From the NCBI RefSeq assembly GCF_900105185.1, contig NZ_FNTJ01000003.1, forward strand, positions 186,001 to 250,000: a stretch of 64,000 bases of DNA, in the 5' to 3' direction. A model generated the notes under the pieces. That model did not search any database. It was not told the origin of the DNA and saw only the letters and a list, made by a program, of their open reading frames with translations. The DNA is from Pseudomonas saponiphila (GTDB lineage Bacteria > Pseudomonadota > Gammaproteobacteria > Pseudomonadales > Pseudomonadaceae). Shown here piece after piece: positions 1 through 8,939 of the stretch. Position numbers and translations under genes: made by a program. How positions within the stretch are numbered: the first letter of the stretch is position 1; the number at the start of each line of letters is the position of its first letter.

Positions 1-1293
1 GATGTTCGTAAGGCCTACAGCTACGACGGGAACGGTAACCGCCTGGCCAGGACGACCACATTCAGCATCGAACCACCTAGGGATGATGAGTTCCAGGCCC
101 TGGAGATAGCATCGAACAGCAATCGGGTTTCAAAGTTGAATGGCGTGACGGTGGAAAGAGATGCCGCTGGCAACACTTTGAGGCAGCGGGATGGCATCCG
201 TTACACCTACGACGCACAAGGGCGTCTGAAGCAGGTTTTTGATGGGTCCGAACTGATTGCAGATTACCGGTACAACTCACTTGGCCAGCGCACCGTGAAG
301 CAGGCCTACGCCGGTGGCTCGGTTGTCACAACGTGGACCTATCTCTACGGGCAGGCAGGTGAGCTGCTCGGGTATTCCCAGTACGGGGCGGCCGGCAACA
401 AGGTCAAATCCCAGTACATCGTGTGGCTGGGTCGGATGCCGCTGGCAGCCCTGGACATTGCGTACTCATCCGATGGTGTGTCGATTTCGAGCCTGAAGAA
501 GCTCTACCTGCACAGCGATCACCTGAACACCCCACGCCTTGCTACGAATGACGCCCAGGTGCCTCAATGGCGCTGGGATAGCGATGCATTTGGTGTTGGG
601 ATGCCCAACCAGGACGTAGATGGTGATGGGGTGGCGGTTGACATAGCACTTCGCTTCCCCGGCCAGCTTTACGATGAGCACAGCCGCCTCTACTACAACT
701 ACTTCCGGGATTACGACCCCAACACCGGGCGGTACGTCGAAAGTGATCCGATTGGGCTCAACGGAGGGCTGAATACCTACGGCTATGTAGGCGGTAATCC
801 GCTCAGTTTTTTTGATCCGTTTGGCCTAGATATAGCCGTGATAAATAACGGGCCTACACAAGATAATCCGATTGGTCATACGGCCATAGCTGTAACTGGA
901 GCAGGAGTTTACAGTTTTGGTAATGGTACTGCGCTTGGCAGTAGTACTAGGTCTTATCTGTTAAGAGAGGCTCCGCGTCGCAACACAGTCGTTACTGTGA
1001 TAAAGACAACTGCTGCGCAGGATGCAGCAGCTATCGCACACTTAAAGCAATATAAAAGCAGCAGGCTGCCTGATGCGGCAAGTGGAATAATTGCAAGTGA
1101 AAACTGTGCAAGTCGCGTAAGCGAAACCTTAGTTGCGGCAGGTCTCTCTGACGAATCAACCATTAGCCCTTGGAACGTAATAGTGCTAGGTGCTGATGCT
1201 GCCAAAGCTCAGGGCGGAAAAAACTACATTATCCCGCTAAACTCAACAGATATACCGGCTGAGCTATCTCAATTCGAGGCAAGTAATAAATGA
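1..1293 (+). CDS. Rhs/YD-repeat toxin protein, 3' part (C-terminal toxin)
   Basis: The reading frame is open from base 1, so the N-terminal part lies outside the window. The visible start contains YD-type repeats (YSYDGNGNRL, YTYDAQGRL). These are followed by the conserved Rhs core ending around codons for GRYVESDPIGL and NPLSFFDPFGL (near 730-830), where Rhs proteins switch to a variable toxin. The last ~155 residues are the variable tip. It has GHTAIAV (His at 877-879) and ENCAS (Cys at 1105-1107). This His-before-Cys order resembles circularly permuted NlpC/P60 or LRAT-like papain folds, so a peptidase, amidase or acyltransferase toxin is a reasonable inference. The following gene overlaps by ATGA and is the likely immunity gene. 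Base composition becomes more AT-rich in the tip and in the next gene, as is usual for exchangeable Rhs tips. Confidence 0.85.
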   Translation, partial: DVRKAYSYDGNGNRLARTTTFSIEPPRDDEFQALEIASNSNRVSKLNGVTVERDAAGNTLRQRDGIRYTYDAQGRLKQVFDGSELIADYRYNSLGQRTVKQAYAGGSVVTTWTYLYGQAGELLGYSQYGAAGNKVKSQYIVWLGRMPLAALDIAYSSDGVSISSLKKLYLHSDHLNTPRLATNDAQVPQWRWDSDAFGVGMPNQDVDGDGVAVDIALRFPGQLYDEHSRLYYNYFRDYDPNTGRYVESDPIGLNGGLNTYGYVGGNPLSFFDPFGLDIAVINNGPTQDNPIGHTAIAVTGAGVYSFGNGTALGSSTRSYLLREAPRRNTVVTVIKTTAAQDAAAIAHLKQYKSSRLPDAASGIIASENCASRVSETLVAAGLSDESTISPWNVIVLGADAAKAQGGKNYIIPLNSTDIPAELSQFEASNK

Positions 1294-1745
1294 AAATATT
1301 AACTATTTTACTCGCTGCCTGCATGATGGTCGGGTGTAATGGTGAACAGTCTTTAATGGATGATATATCGGCAAATAATGTTGCCAATGTTTCTGCTTGG
1401 CTGCATTCAAATAAGTCCCCTGATGAATATTTGGCTGATGGATGGACTCCGCTTACATATGCAAGCATGATGGGTAAAACAGAGATTGTTAAAATGCTAG
1501 TGAGTAATGGCGCTAGCATAAATAAGCCTGAGGGTGGTGGAAATACCCCTTTGTATTGGGCGGCCTTTAATAATAGTTACGATACGGTTTCTTACTTGGT
1601 GTCAGCTGGTGCTAACACATGTCCGGTGATGGAGGACAGAAAATCACCACGGGATATTGCTCAAGTAAAAGGTTATTCGTCATTGCTGAAAATAATACCT
1701 GAGTGTAAAAGCCAAAAAATTCATAGCGCTGATCAAGCTAGGTAG
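1290..1745 (+). CDS. Ankyrin-repeat lipoprotein, probable Rhs immunity protein
   Basis: The 151-residue protein starts with a lipoprotein signal peptide (MKILTILLAACMMVGC, lipobox ending in Cys16), so it is expected to be lipid-anchored and exported. The rest shows at least two ankyrin repeats (DGWTPLTYASMMGKTEIVKML, GNTPLYWAAFNNSYDTVSYLV). Its start codon overlaps the stop of the Rhs gene as ATGA, so the two are translationally coupled. Ankyrin-repeat proteins are known as immunity partners of several polymorphic toxins, and a periplasmic one would suit a toxin acting on the cell envelope. The domain is clear. The immunity role is inferred from position. Confidence 0.75.
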   Translation: MKILTILLAACMMVGCNGEQSLMDDISANNVANVSAWLHSNKSPDEYLADGWTPLTYASMMGKTEIVKMLVSNGASINKPEGGGNTPLYWAAFNNSYDTVSYLVSAGANTCPVMEDRKSPRDIAQVKGYSSLLKIIPECKSQKIHSADQAR

Positions 1746-1812
1746 CGCTGGCTGATAAAAGCCGTAGTAATTAAAATCGGGCCAATTATTTTGGCTCAAC
1801 CCAATATCTCCT

Positions 1813-1839
1813 AAGCCCAGCCACGCGCTGGGCTTTTTT
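1813..1839 (+). terminator. Rho-independent terminator after the Rhs/immunity pair
   Basis: A 9-bp stem (AAGCCCAGC / GCTGGGCTT) with a 5-nt loop is followed by a run of six T. It lies about 70 bases after the immunity gene stop. Confidence 0.8.
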
Positions 1840-2223
1840 CAGACACGATTTAGCCGATTGCCTTGCACCTCGCAGCGCTCACTTTAGGGTTTCTACCTGT
1901 CAGTTTGTGCAGCAGGGTTTTCAGGCCTTTCCGGCACAGTGTGTCAGGTTGGGCCGGCAGGGTGTTCAAGTTGATGCAGTCCCTATACAAGGACAGGCCT
2001 CTTGATTAGGGCTGCCTGGCACGGCCTTGGAATCACCACGCCCCGCGGATACCCCTCTGGGCATCCCCGTTGTCTGCCAACCCCTCCTACCCCCCCCCCG
2101 CACTATCTCGCGCCTTTTCGGCTCATTGAGTGAACACGTGTTTCGCGACCCCGTTTTGGCTTGAAGGGTCTGATTCTGTCGTTAATCTCGCTAGCCGACT
2201 CAACGAATGCGCAGGGTTTGTAG
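1840..2223. other. Intergenic, no gene recognised
   Basis: No reading frame with coding character was seen on either strand. The stretch ends with a C-rich run (about 2087-2100), and the open frame on the minus strand here is only a shadow of the next gene. It presumably holds the promoter of the DksA-like gene, but no convincing -10/-35 pair was found. Confidence 0.4.
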
Positions 2224-2634
2224 ATGCACGTAGAAAAGCCGGCTAATCCCCTCCCCCAGGGCGAATACATGGGGGCCGAGCAAACGGAGTTCTTCCGGAA
2301 GCTGCTCCTGGAGAAGCATGCGGATCTATCGCAGCGGATATCAGACCACGTTAAGGGAATGCAGGTGCAGGAGCGCGTTAGCGATGACCTGGACAAGGCA
2401 GCCCTTGAGTACGAGCACTCTGTAGGTATTCGGCTGTTGGACCGCCTTCGTGCGGACCTCGCAGCTGTTACGGCTGCCATCAAGCGGCTAAGTGCAGGTG
2501 ACTACGGCTACTGCGAGTCAACCGGTTTGGAAATCGGGGTAGATAGGCTGCTCCTTAATCCAGCAGCAACGCTCTGTTTCGAAGCAATGCAGTACCGGGA
2601 ACTTCAGGAAAAACACCTTCGGCGTTCTAGCTAG
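2224..2634 (+). CDS. DksA2-like RNA polymerase-binding transcription factor
   Basis: The 136-residue protein has the layout of DksA: an N-terminal coiled coil (about residues 20-90) and a C-terminal globular region with GDYGYCESTGLEIG and ATLCFEAMQYREL. In classical DksA this region binds zinc through four cysteines. Here the pairs are C-x-x-T and C-x-x-A, so two of the four are missing. Pseudomonas DksA2, which works without zinc, shows the same pattern, so this is a DksA2-type rather than a TraR-type protein. Such proteins enter the RNA polymerase secondary channel and act with ppGpp. The start was kept at 2224 because DksA2 has a matching N-terminal extension before FFR-LL. An ATG at 2269 is possible. 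Plasmid copies could adjust host transcription. Confidence 0.85.
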   Translation: MHVEKPANPLPQGEYMGAEQTEFFRKLLLEKHADLSQRISDHVKGMQVQERVSDDLDKAALEYEHSVGIRLLDRLRADLAAVTAAIKRLSAGDYGYCESTGLEIGVDRLLLNPAATLCFEAMQYRELQEKHLRRSS

Positions 2635-2757
2635 AACTCATCACAGGGCCCCACCATGCTCAAGTGCGGATTTCGGTGAACGTGACCGAGCGTTTCGCTA
2701 ATACGTGACCGGTGCTTCCACCCCGGTTGCGCGGGTTCTGGATTGTAATCGCATCGG

Positions 2758-3507
2758 TCACGATGCGGCTTGTTCCTCGGCTTTTTTTCGGCGCAGCGAC
2801 TCGCCTTTCATCGTCAGTCGGTAGGCGTTGTGCACCAGGCGGTCGAGGATGGCATCGGCCAGGGTCGGGTCGTTGATCCAGCCGTGCCAGTGCTCGATGG
2901 GCAGTTGGCTCGTCAGGATGGTGGAGCGGCTGCCAGCGCGGTCGTCGATCACCTCCAGCAGGTCATGCCGGGCTCCTTCCTCCAGCGGGGCTAGCGCCCA
3001 GTCGTCCAGCACCAGGACGTCGACCTTTGCCAGCTGTTGCAGGGTACGGCCGAAGCTGCCGTCGCCATGAGCGATGCGCAGTTGTTCCAGCAGGCGCGGG
3101 GTGCGCAGGTACAGGGTGCTATAGCCCTGGCGGCAGGCCTGGTTGCCCAGGGCGCAGGCCAGCCAGGTTTTGCCGGCACCGGTCGGGCCGGTCAGCAGCA
3201 GGTTGTGCTGCTGGCGGATCCAGTCGCCACTGGCCAGGGTGGCGATCAGACGCTCGTCCAGGGCGCGTCCGGTGCGGCGGTCGAGATCTTCCAGGCAGGC
3301 GTTGGCGTACTTGAGCTTGGCCTTCTTGCGCAGCCGTACCAGGCGCTGGTTGTCACGCCAGGCCAGTTCGCGGTCGAGCAGTAGGCCGAGGCGTTCATCG
3401 AAGCTCAGGCTGTGGCTGGCCGGCAGCGTCCATTGCTCTTCCAGGGCGCGGGCCATGCCGTCCAGGCGTAGCTGGTGCAGTTGATTCAGGGTGTGTTGCG
3501 GCATCAT
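2758..3507 (-). CDS. istB: IS21 transposition helper ATPase IstB
   Basis: A 249-residue IstB/DnaC-like AAA+ ATPase that assists the IstA transposase. It has Walker A GPTGAGKT and a Walker B-like VLVLDDW stretch. The start was placed at ATGATG (3507), giving [10 protein letters not shown], because AGGAG lies just upstream. The longer open frame to 3708 is only overlap with istA. It overlaps the 3' end of istA by 113 bases. The protein is identical in all three copies. Confidence 0.93.
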   Translation of the reverse strand: MMPQHTLNQLHQLRLDGMARALEEQWTLPASHSLSFDERLGLLLDRELAWRDNQRLVRLRKKAKLKYANACLEDLDRRTGRALDERLIATLASGDWIRQQHNLLLTGPTGAGKTWLACALGNQACRQGYSTLYLRTPRLLEQLRIAHGDGSFGRTLQQLAKVDVLVLDDWALAPLEEGARHDLLEVIDDRAGSRSTILTSQLPIEHWHGWINDPTLADAILDRLVHNAYRLTMKGESLRRKKAEEQAAS

Positions 3508-5080
3508 CGAACAGCTCCTGTTGCGGGGGTTGGTAGTAGTCGGCGCCACGGACGTTCTCGTGGTCGCCGGGTAAGGTCGTTTCGGCGGCACGCTGGGGCA
3601 GCGGCTGTTGATCCAGGCCTTGCTGGAGCAGGTTGCGCACGCTGCGCCCGGTGAAGGCGCGCAGGTGTACGGCACGTTCGGCAGCGGCTTCCAGGCGTGC
3701 ATTGCCATAGCGCCGGGCCAGCGAGAGCAGGCCGAGGCAGGCGCGGTAGCCCATCTCCGGGTGCGGCTTGTGGGTCAGTTGGTGATCGATCAGTTGGCGC
3801 GTGTAGGGGCCGATCCGCGCGCCCCAGTCGAGCAGGCGTTGTGGCGTCCATTCGCGATGCGCCTGGTGCGCCGCGGGCATGTGCTCGCGCTGGGTACTGT
3901 AAGCGCCGCGTCGCCCCAGCAGCAGGTGGCTGGCCACCCGCCGGTTGCCATGCAGCACTTCCAGGGTGTGTGCCGTCAGTCGCACGTCCACGTTCTGCCG
4001 GGCCAGGGCGGAGGGCACGCTGTAGAAGCTGCCATTGACCTCGATGTGGTAGTCGATGCTGACCTTGCAGCGCTTGAAGGTGGCGACCTCGTAGGGATGC
4101 ACCGGCAGCGCTCGCAAGGCCGGGCGATCCAGGCGCTCGAACCAGTCGCGCCGGCAGCCATCGAGCCGCTTGAACGGGCGCCGATTCAGATCCTCCAGCA
4201 GCTCGGCGATGGCCTGGTTAAGCGCATGCAGGCTGAAGAACTGCCGATGGCGCAGCCGCGCCATGATCCAGCGCTCGACCACCTGCACCGCCACCTCGGC
4301 CTTGGCCTTGTCCTGAGGCTTGCGTGGCCGTGCCGGCAGGATCACCGTCTGGTAATGACGCGCGCACTCCAGCGTGGCCCGGTTCAGGCCCGGCTCGTAG
4401 CGATCCGGCTGGGCGACCAGGGCGCGCGGATTGTCCGGCACAACCATTTCCGGCACGCCGCCAAAGTAGGTCAGAGCCTGGCCCAGCGAGGTCAGCCAGT
4501 CCACCTGGGTTTCGCCTGGCGTCGCGCAGGCATAGGTGTAATTCGAGGCGCCCAGGGCGGCGACGAAGATGTGCGCCCGGCGCACTTCGCCGGTGGCCGG
4601 GTCGACCACCGGCAGCGTCGGCCCGGCATAGTCGATGAATAGCTTCTCGCCCGCACGGTGCAGCTGACGCATCGAACGTTTGAGCGTCTGGGCGTAGCGC
4701 CGGTAGTGCTCGACGAACTGGGTGTAGCGGTAGGTCGGCTGGCCCGCATGCGCGGCGAGATATTCCTCCCACAGCAGCTGCAAGGTCACGCCCTTGCGTC
4801 GCAACTCGCGGTGGATGCTCAGCACATCGGGCAGCACTCGCTCACCGCGCGGCTTGTTCGTCGACGTCGGTGCAAACAAGGCGGCCGCCAGCGCGGCCTC
4901 GTCCATGGCCACCAGCGCCGGCCAGTCCAGCCCGGCCACCCGCGCCGCCGCGATGTACTTGCTAACCACGCCCTTGGACAGCTGCAAGGCACGGGCAATC
5001 TTCTCGTGGGACAAGCCGGCCTCAAACTTGAGGCGCAGACATTCTTTGATGTTTCGCATGGCTACTCGCGGCGCCGCCAT
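3395..5080 (-). CDS. istA: IS21 transposase IstA
   Basis: A 561-residue DDE transposase of the IS21 family. The N-terminus has a helix-turn-helix ([21 protein letters not shown], about residues 23-43). The integrase core follows ([15 protein letters not shown], then VPDNPRALV, and a downstream acidic residue), and the C-terminal part is a Mu-type SH3-like region. Residues after about 520 lie in the overlap with istB and may not be conserved. The protein is identical in copy 2. Confidence 0.93.
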   Translation of the reverse strand: MAAPRVAMRNIKECLRLKFEAGLSHEKIARALQLSKGVVSKYIAAARVAGLDWPALVAMDEAALAAALFAPTSTNKPRGERVLPDVLSIHRELRRKGVTLQLLWEEYLAAHAGQPTYRYTQFVEHYRRYAQTLKRSMRQLHRAGEKLFIDYAGPTLPVVDPATGEVRRAHIFVAALGASNYTYACATPGETQVDWLTSLGQALTYFGGVPEMVVPDNPRALVAQPDRYEPGLNRATLECARHYQTVILPARPRKPQDKAKAEVAVQVVERWIMARLRHRQFFSLHALNQAIAELLEDLNRRPFKRLDGCRRDWFERLDRPALRALPVHPYEVATFKRCKVSIDYHIEVNGSFYSVPSALARQNVDVRLTAHTLEVLHGNRRVASHLLLGRRGAYSTQREHMPAAHQAHREWTPQRLLDWGARIGPYTRQLIDHQLTHKPHPEMGYRACLGLLSLARRYGNARLEAAAERAVHLRAFTGRSVRNLLQQGLDQQPLPQRAAETTLPGDHENVRGADYYQPPQQELFDDAATHPESTAPATPGRHGPRPGRAMDAAGQPQPELR

Positions 5081-5189
5081 CTTCCTCTCCCGAAATCGGT
5101 CGAGGATGGCGGCGCATCAGGTCATGCGCAACGAAGGGGAAGGCTTTCGCTAAGTCGTGACCGGCGATTTCGGTAAGCCGTGACCACCT

Positions 5190-5305
5190 GTTTCGGAACA
5201 GGCGGAAAATCGGTCACGTTGCTACCGAAATGAGCGGTCACGCGTTAGCGAAATGACCGGTCACGATCAACCGAAACGGCCGGTCACGGTGCTCCGAAAT
5301 CCGCA
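5190..5305. repeat. Tandem transposase-site repeats at the istA end of IS21 copy 1
   Basis: Consecutive units of about 23 bp, each with a CGAAA...GGTCACG core, run up to the terminal TGCGGATTTCGG (inverted here). Copy 2 lacks exactly one 23-bp unit (starting GCGTTAGCGAAATGACC), and a nearby GAGAATCGG reads AAAATCGG in copy 1. This suggests slippage or recombination between repeats after the copies separated. Confidence 0.75.
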
Positions 5306-6145
5306 GCCCCACTGTTCGGCCTGCAATTTGGTTTACGGCAGGGGGCTCAGGCACTGGGCAATCTGCTGTACCCGATTCAGAATGCCGGTTCGGTGGGCGA
5401 AGCACTGCAGGCGCTACAGCGCTACTTTCACGTTCACAGCAACGGCGCCGAGCTGCGCCTCGAGCGCCACGGCAGGTACGCTCGGCTGGTGTATGAAGTG
5501 ACGGATGGCGGTGCCTATTCAGTCCGCCAGACCGTAGAGCTGGCCATAGGGATAAGTGCCCATTTGCTGCGCAGCCTGCTACAGCACGCCTGGAAGCCGC
5601 GAGGCCTGCTGCTTAGACACGCCCCCGGCGCCGAGCTAAGCGCATACCGCCACCTGCTGGGCATTACGCCCCGCTTCGACAGCCCGGACAATGCCTGGGT
5701 GTTCGACGAGGCGCTGCTGGATATTTCGCTTAGCACTGCAGACGAGCGGCTCTGCCAGCTGGCCAGGGAGCATCTCGATGTACTGGCACGAATTACCCTG
5801 CGGGAATTGCCCGATTACGTGCAGAAGCTTCTTCGCACTTGGCTGCCCGCTGGCCAGGTCACCATCGAGCGGGTCGCCGAGCATCTGCAGGTCAGCCCAC
5901 GCACCCTGCAGCGCTATCTGCAGACAGAGGACACGAGCTTTCAGGCCTTGCTGGACGACACGCGACAGGCCCTGGCGACGCGCTACCTGCGTGACTCATC
6001 GCTGAACCTGACTCAGTTGGCCGCGCTTCTGGGCTATGCAGATCTCAGCACCTTCTCACGCGCCTTCAGGCGCTGGAACGGCATCAGCCCACAACAGTGG
6101 CAGCGCTCATTGCTATCCGTGCCAGCCGCCGACTCGTCCACCTAA
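5306..6145 (+). pseudogene. AraC-family regulator, 5' end removed by IS21
   Basis: The frame is open directly from the IS end (APLFGLQFGLRQGAQAL...) to the stop at 6145. It holds most of an AraC-type arabinose-binding-like sensor domain and a complete C-terminal HTH region (QVTIERVAEHLQVSPRTLQRYL and LNLTQLAALLGYADLSTFSRAFRRWNGISPQQWQ). About the first 65 residues are missing compared with the related sensor domain in the next gene, where NPLFGLQFGG aligns with PLFGLQFGLR here. The remnant has no native start, so it is probably inactive unless transcription and translation come from the IS. It ends 13 bases before the next gene and was likely co-transcribed with it. Confidence 0.85.
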
Positions 6146-6158
6146 GGGGCGTATAACC

Positions 6159-7091
6159 ATGTCCGTTAATCCCTTCGTCCGCGCGCTAGGACTTATTGGC
6201 TTTGCCGAGTTCGCCATAATGCAGGGGCTCAATCCAGTGCAGATGCTGCGACTTGCAGAACTGCCCCAAGACAGCCTGCAGCACCCCGAAGGCATCTTTG
6301 CCTTCCGTCGCTACTGCGCGCTCCTGGATATCTGTCAACGCCATTCAGGCAACCCTTTATTCGGCCTGCAGTTCGGGGGCTTTCAGGGGCTCGATGTATT
6401 TGGCGAGCTGCTCTATCTGATTCGCAACGCGCGTACGGTAGGTGACGCCCTCGGCGAGTTGCGCGGCAACTACGCGCTGTACGATGGCGCGGCAGATATA
6501 GGTCTCGACAGCGACGGAGACACTACAATCCTCAGCTACCGGGTCGGAGAACTAGGCCTGGGGAGCATCACAACAATTGATCGCTGGGTGCTTGAGCAGG
6601 CCAACCTGTTCTTGGCCTCTTCGCCCGGCAGCAAGGTCTGGCTCAATGCCTCTCGCGTGTCCCTGTGTAACAGCGACTACGTTGATGATGTCCTCCGAGT
6701 GGTCAGCATGGGCCCGTACTACGGGCGAATCACGCTGGAAGTCACAGAATCTGGTGAGGTCGATTCGGGTGACCTCGATGCATCACTCCACCGGCTGTGT
6801 GACGCCGGCGTAGAGATCGTGATCGATGATCTCGGCGATGGCTTCAACCAGGATGAAATGCTTGAGGCGAGCTACGTCCGGGGCTGCAAGTTCAGTTGCA
6901 CCACACTCGAACGCCTCCTGATGTGCGAGCAGACCCGGCAGAAGGTTTCCAACCTGGTAGCCAGCTGTAAATCGTCGAACAAGCTCGTCGTGATCGAGGG
7001 TATCGAGAGCGCTGAGAACCTCACGATGGCTCGCCAACTCGGGTTTGATCTATTTCAGGGTTGGTTGTTCGGAAAACCCGTTCATCTCTGA
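6159..7091 (+). CDS. AraC-type sensor domain fused to a degenerate EAL domain
   Basis: A 310-residue protein. Residues ~10-150 match the ligand-binding N-terminal domain of AraC regulators (FRRYCALLDICQRHSGNPLFGLQFGGFQGLDVFGELLYLIRNA). Instead of an AraC HTH, residues ~160-308 form the C-terminal two thirds of an EAL c-di-GMP phosphodiesterase domain: WLNAS, LEVTES, VIDDLGDGFNQ, CKFS, VVIEGIES and DLFQGWLFGKP. The segment holding the EAL signature itself is absent. DDFGTG reads DDLGDG and KID reads KFS, so catalysis is doubtful and a binding or sensor role is more likely. The start ATG at 6159 follows AAGGGGCG. It lies directly behind the truncated AraC gene whose sensor domain it resembles. 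The fusion is seen in sequence; the function is inferred. Confidence 0.8.
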   Translation: MSVNPFVRALGLIGFAEFAIMQGLNPVQMLRLAELPQDSLQHPEGIFAFRRYCALLDICQRHSGNPLFGLQFGGFQGLDVFGELLYLIRNARTVGDALGELRGNYALYDGAADIGLDSDGDTTILSYRVGELGLGSITTIDRWVLEQANLFLASSPGSKVWLNASRVSLCNSDYVDDVLRVVSMGPYYGRITLEVTESGEVDSGDLDASLHRLCDAGVEIVIDDLGDGFNQDEMLEASYVRGCKFSCTTLERLLMCEQTRQKVSNLVASCKSSNKLVVIEGIESAENLTMARQLGFDLFQGWLFGKPVHL

Positions 7092-7127
7092 TCCGCGCAT
7101 ATCGGCAGCCATCGGTGGTCACCTATA

Positions 7128-7391
7128 TCAGTTTGCTAATGCGCGATATGCGGTGCCGTGTTCTTCCTCAATCTTGAGAAGCACTGTCCGAGCTTCCGGG
7201 CTAAGACCGCTATGGGCTTGATGCGCAATGGCAACCAGAGCATTCATGCCATGGAAGTGCCCCAGGTAGGATTGCCATGCCTCATCAAAATCTTGGGCCG
7301 CAATACCACTGGCTTTTTCCTTGTAGAAGGCTAGGACTGCAACCAGTTCCTTCTGAGCGCTCTCAATGATGGTTTGTTCAAGCTCGGTCAT
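7128..7391 (-). CDS. Small hypothetical protein (87 aa)
   Basis: The family was not recognised. The predicted protein is mostly helical and acidic (MTELEQTIIESAQKELVAVL...), without signal peptide, membrane segment or cysteine motif. It begins with ATG and stands alone on the minus strand, convergent with the EAL fusion gene. Confidence 0.55.
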   Translation of the reverse strand: MTELEQTIIESAQKELVAVLAFYKEKASGIAAQDFDEAWQSYLGHFHGMNALVAIAHQAHSGLSPEARTVLLKIEEEHGTAYRALAN

Positions 7392-7570
7392 GCAGTGCGT
7401 CCCTATTACTTGATCCCGCCGATTGGATGACGGAAAAAAGATCGTTGCTGAATTGGTTGGGCTCGATGACTTCAGTGTCGCCGAAGCGGTGCAGCTCTCA
7501 CTGCGCTTTTAGGCAGACCCAAGTCAAACGGCGATGTATGCCGGGATAATCGCGGGATTTACTACTGTCG

Positions 7571-7831
7571 TTAATCCAGGGTAAGGCTGTGAGACTCGTT
7601 CAGTTCCGTGTCGTAACGAGACTCAAACGGCACATAACGGAGCCCAAACTTCTGAGCTAAACCACGAGCATGAGCGATTGCTAAATCGCGCTCGTAGAAG
7701 TCCTGATCATTTACCGCAAGCCACTCAATGCGTTCGGTTCTAGCGCAACTCGCCAGGTCGATCACTTGTACTTCTGAGCGATCACCTCGTGGATGGATCA
7801 CGAAGTAGAACGTACCGCCGGTACCTGTCAT
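7571..7831 (-). CDS. Small hypothetical protein (86 aa)
   Basis: Unrecognised. The sequence looks like a compact alpha/beta protein (GGTFYFVIHPRGDRSEVQVIDLASC...). It is the last of a minus-strand run of small genes starting at 8863, and lies 8 bases after the membrane protein gene at 7840-8049, so it is probably co-transcribed. Confidence 0.55.
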   Translation of the reverse strand: MTGTGGTFYFVIHPRGDRSEVQVIDLASCARTERIEWLAVNDQDFYERDLAIAHARGLAQKFGLRYVPFESRYDTELNESHSLTLD

Positions 7832-7839
7832 TTCTTTAT

Positions 7840-8049
7840 CTATCCGATCAGTAATGGCGAAGCTGCATTGAGCGAAGCGTATGCCGAAGCCAGAAAACCC
7901 AAGCCCGCCCCAATCCGCAACATCAGCTTTGGTTTGACCTGTGGGGCGCGGGCAGCAATCGCCACTGTGGGCATCAAACCAAGCACAATGATTGCTACTG
8001 CTAGCCAGAATGGCAAAACGCTAATTGCCTGGGCAATGTTTTCGTCCAC
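7840..8049 (-). CDS. Small two-helix membrane protein (69 aa)
   Basis: Two hydrophobic segments are visible (about residues 8-32 and 45-65). The start is GTG at 8049, with AGGA about seven bases upstream. No family was recognised. It belongs to the run of small minus-strand genes. Confidence 0.5.
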   Translation of the reverse strand: MDENIAQAISVLPFWLAVAIIVLGLMPTVAIAARAPQVKPKLMLRIGAGLGFLASAYASLNAASPLLIG

Positions 8050-8112
8050 GAGGATTTCCTGTATCAGTTACTACAGATGCCAGTATTGCCACTGGCGGAC
8101 TGGTTCAATCGG

Positions 8113-8319
8113 CTAGGCACTTAGGTTCCTCCGTAATCGCAACCGTATGTGCTTTGTGATTAGCCATCCTGCGAGAAAGAGTGCATAGCCGCTAAATAGC
8201 CCGATCGCACCCCAGTAGGCCGACCACAAAGCGCCCATGTGCTCATCAACCAGATACACGACTGCGAGTGCGAGGCCCAACAGGAACAATAGAAAGGCAA
8301 AACCAGAGACGATATTCAC
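8113..8319 (-). CDS. Small two-helix membrane protein (68 aa)
   Basis: Hydrophobic segments at about residues 4-24 and 33-54, and a basic C-terminus (KHIRLRLRRNLSA) expected to stay cytoplasmic. The start is GTG. The family was not recognised. Confidence 0.5.
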   Translation of the reverse strand: MNIVSGFAFLLFLLGLALAVVYLVDEHMGALWSAYWGAIGLFSGYALFLAGWLITKHIRLRLRRNLSA

Positions 8320-8375
8320 GCTGTATTTCCTATGAAGTCGATCTGACCGCCATACGTTTCGGCGGCACTGGCATT

Positions 8376-8615
8376 TTACTCGACCATCTGAACCTGTTCG
8401 GTTATGTCACGATTGCATTCGTTGCAGTAGCGGCGATCGCCTCCGCGCACACGGGTCATATCCCCAGCATCGAAAGGTTTGCCGTCAGCCTCGAAAATCT
8501 GCGTGTACTTGCACACACGCTTTTCGTACCAGCCACCCATGCCCCGGCAGCGCGGGCAGGGAGCGACTTGTTTCAAGCTCTTTACGCTCATGAGGATCGG
8601 CTTCCTGTCTATCAC
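8376..8615 (-). CDS. Small zinc-ribbon-like protein (79 aa)
   Basis: Two CxxC pairs, CPRC near residue 20 and CNEC near residue 64, suggest a structural zinc site. The intervening region (GMGGWYEKRVCKYTQIFEADGK) is not recognised. The start is GTG at 8615; an ATG at 8591 (MSVKSLKQ) is an alternative. The role is unknown. Confidence 0.55.
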   Translation of the reverse strand: MIDRKPILMSVKSLKQVAPCPRCRGMGGWYEKRVCKYTQIFEADGKPFDAGDMTRVRGGDRRYCNECNRDITEQVQMVE

Positions 8616-8632
8616 CTTGAAGCGGTGTCAGG

Positions 8633-8863
8633 TCATGCCTGGGCTTCTTCCAGAGCCTGCACTGCTTCGTCTATCGAGTCTAGGGCTGTGCCCATCTGCT
8701 CGGCGGCTTGCTCCATTGCCTGGCCGCGCTCGCCTTGTTGCAGACCTTCAGGGAGGTTGTCGAAGCTTTCCTGCTCTTCATCCTGCAACTGCTCGATGCG
8801 GTCACGAAGTTCTTGCAGGAGCTCGGCAATCTCAGCCAGCTGCTTGCGACGTGCTTTGTTCAT
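8633..8863 (-). CDS. Small acidic coiled-coil protein (76 aa)
   Basis: Highly charged and helical, with heptad-like spacing. The segment DEEQESFDNLPEGLQQGERG is typical of a small protein often seen in phages and plasmids of many bacteria (recalled, not searched). Its function is unknown. It starts the run of small genes. Confidence 0.6.
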   Translation of the reverse strand: MNKARRKQLAEIAELLQELRDRIEQLQDEEQESFDNLPEGLQQGERGQAMEQAAEQMGTALDSIDEAVQALEEAQA

Positions 8864-8939
8864 GGCGTGACGTTATCCCTAACTCTTGACTGCCGCGGTG
8901 TTCGAGCCAATGCCCTTGACCAGCTTGCGACTCAGCCCA

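Larger units (their letters stand above)
2665..5305 (-). mobile_element. IS21-family insertion sequence, copy 1
   Basis: A 2641-bp element carrying istA and istB on the minus strand, bounded by TGCGGATTTCGG at the left and its inverted copy at the right (TG...CA ends). Each end carries tandem repeats of about 22-23 bp with the motif GTGACCG, the usual multiple transposase sites of IS21. Two further copies are in the window (26691-29308 and 62035 to the edge). The flanks (ctcaag on the left, gcccca on the right) show no target duplication. On the right it cuts into an AraC regulator gene. Compared with copy 2 it has one extra 23-bp repeat at the istA end. Confidence 0.93.

Noticed and set aside
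77..280. Minus-strand frame opposite the Rhs gene
   Set aside because: Antisense shadow of an Rhs coding sequence, no motif or ribosome site.
3608..4642. 344-codon frame antisense to istA (also at 27331-28365)
   Set aside because: Shadow of the high-GC istA gene; the same protein appears in each IS copy and has no motif.
7400..7515. Short coding-like plus-strand stretch ending at 7512
   Set aside because: About 30 codons without a start or recognisable protein; too short to call even as a remnant.
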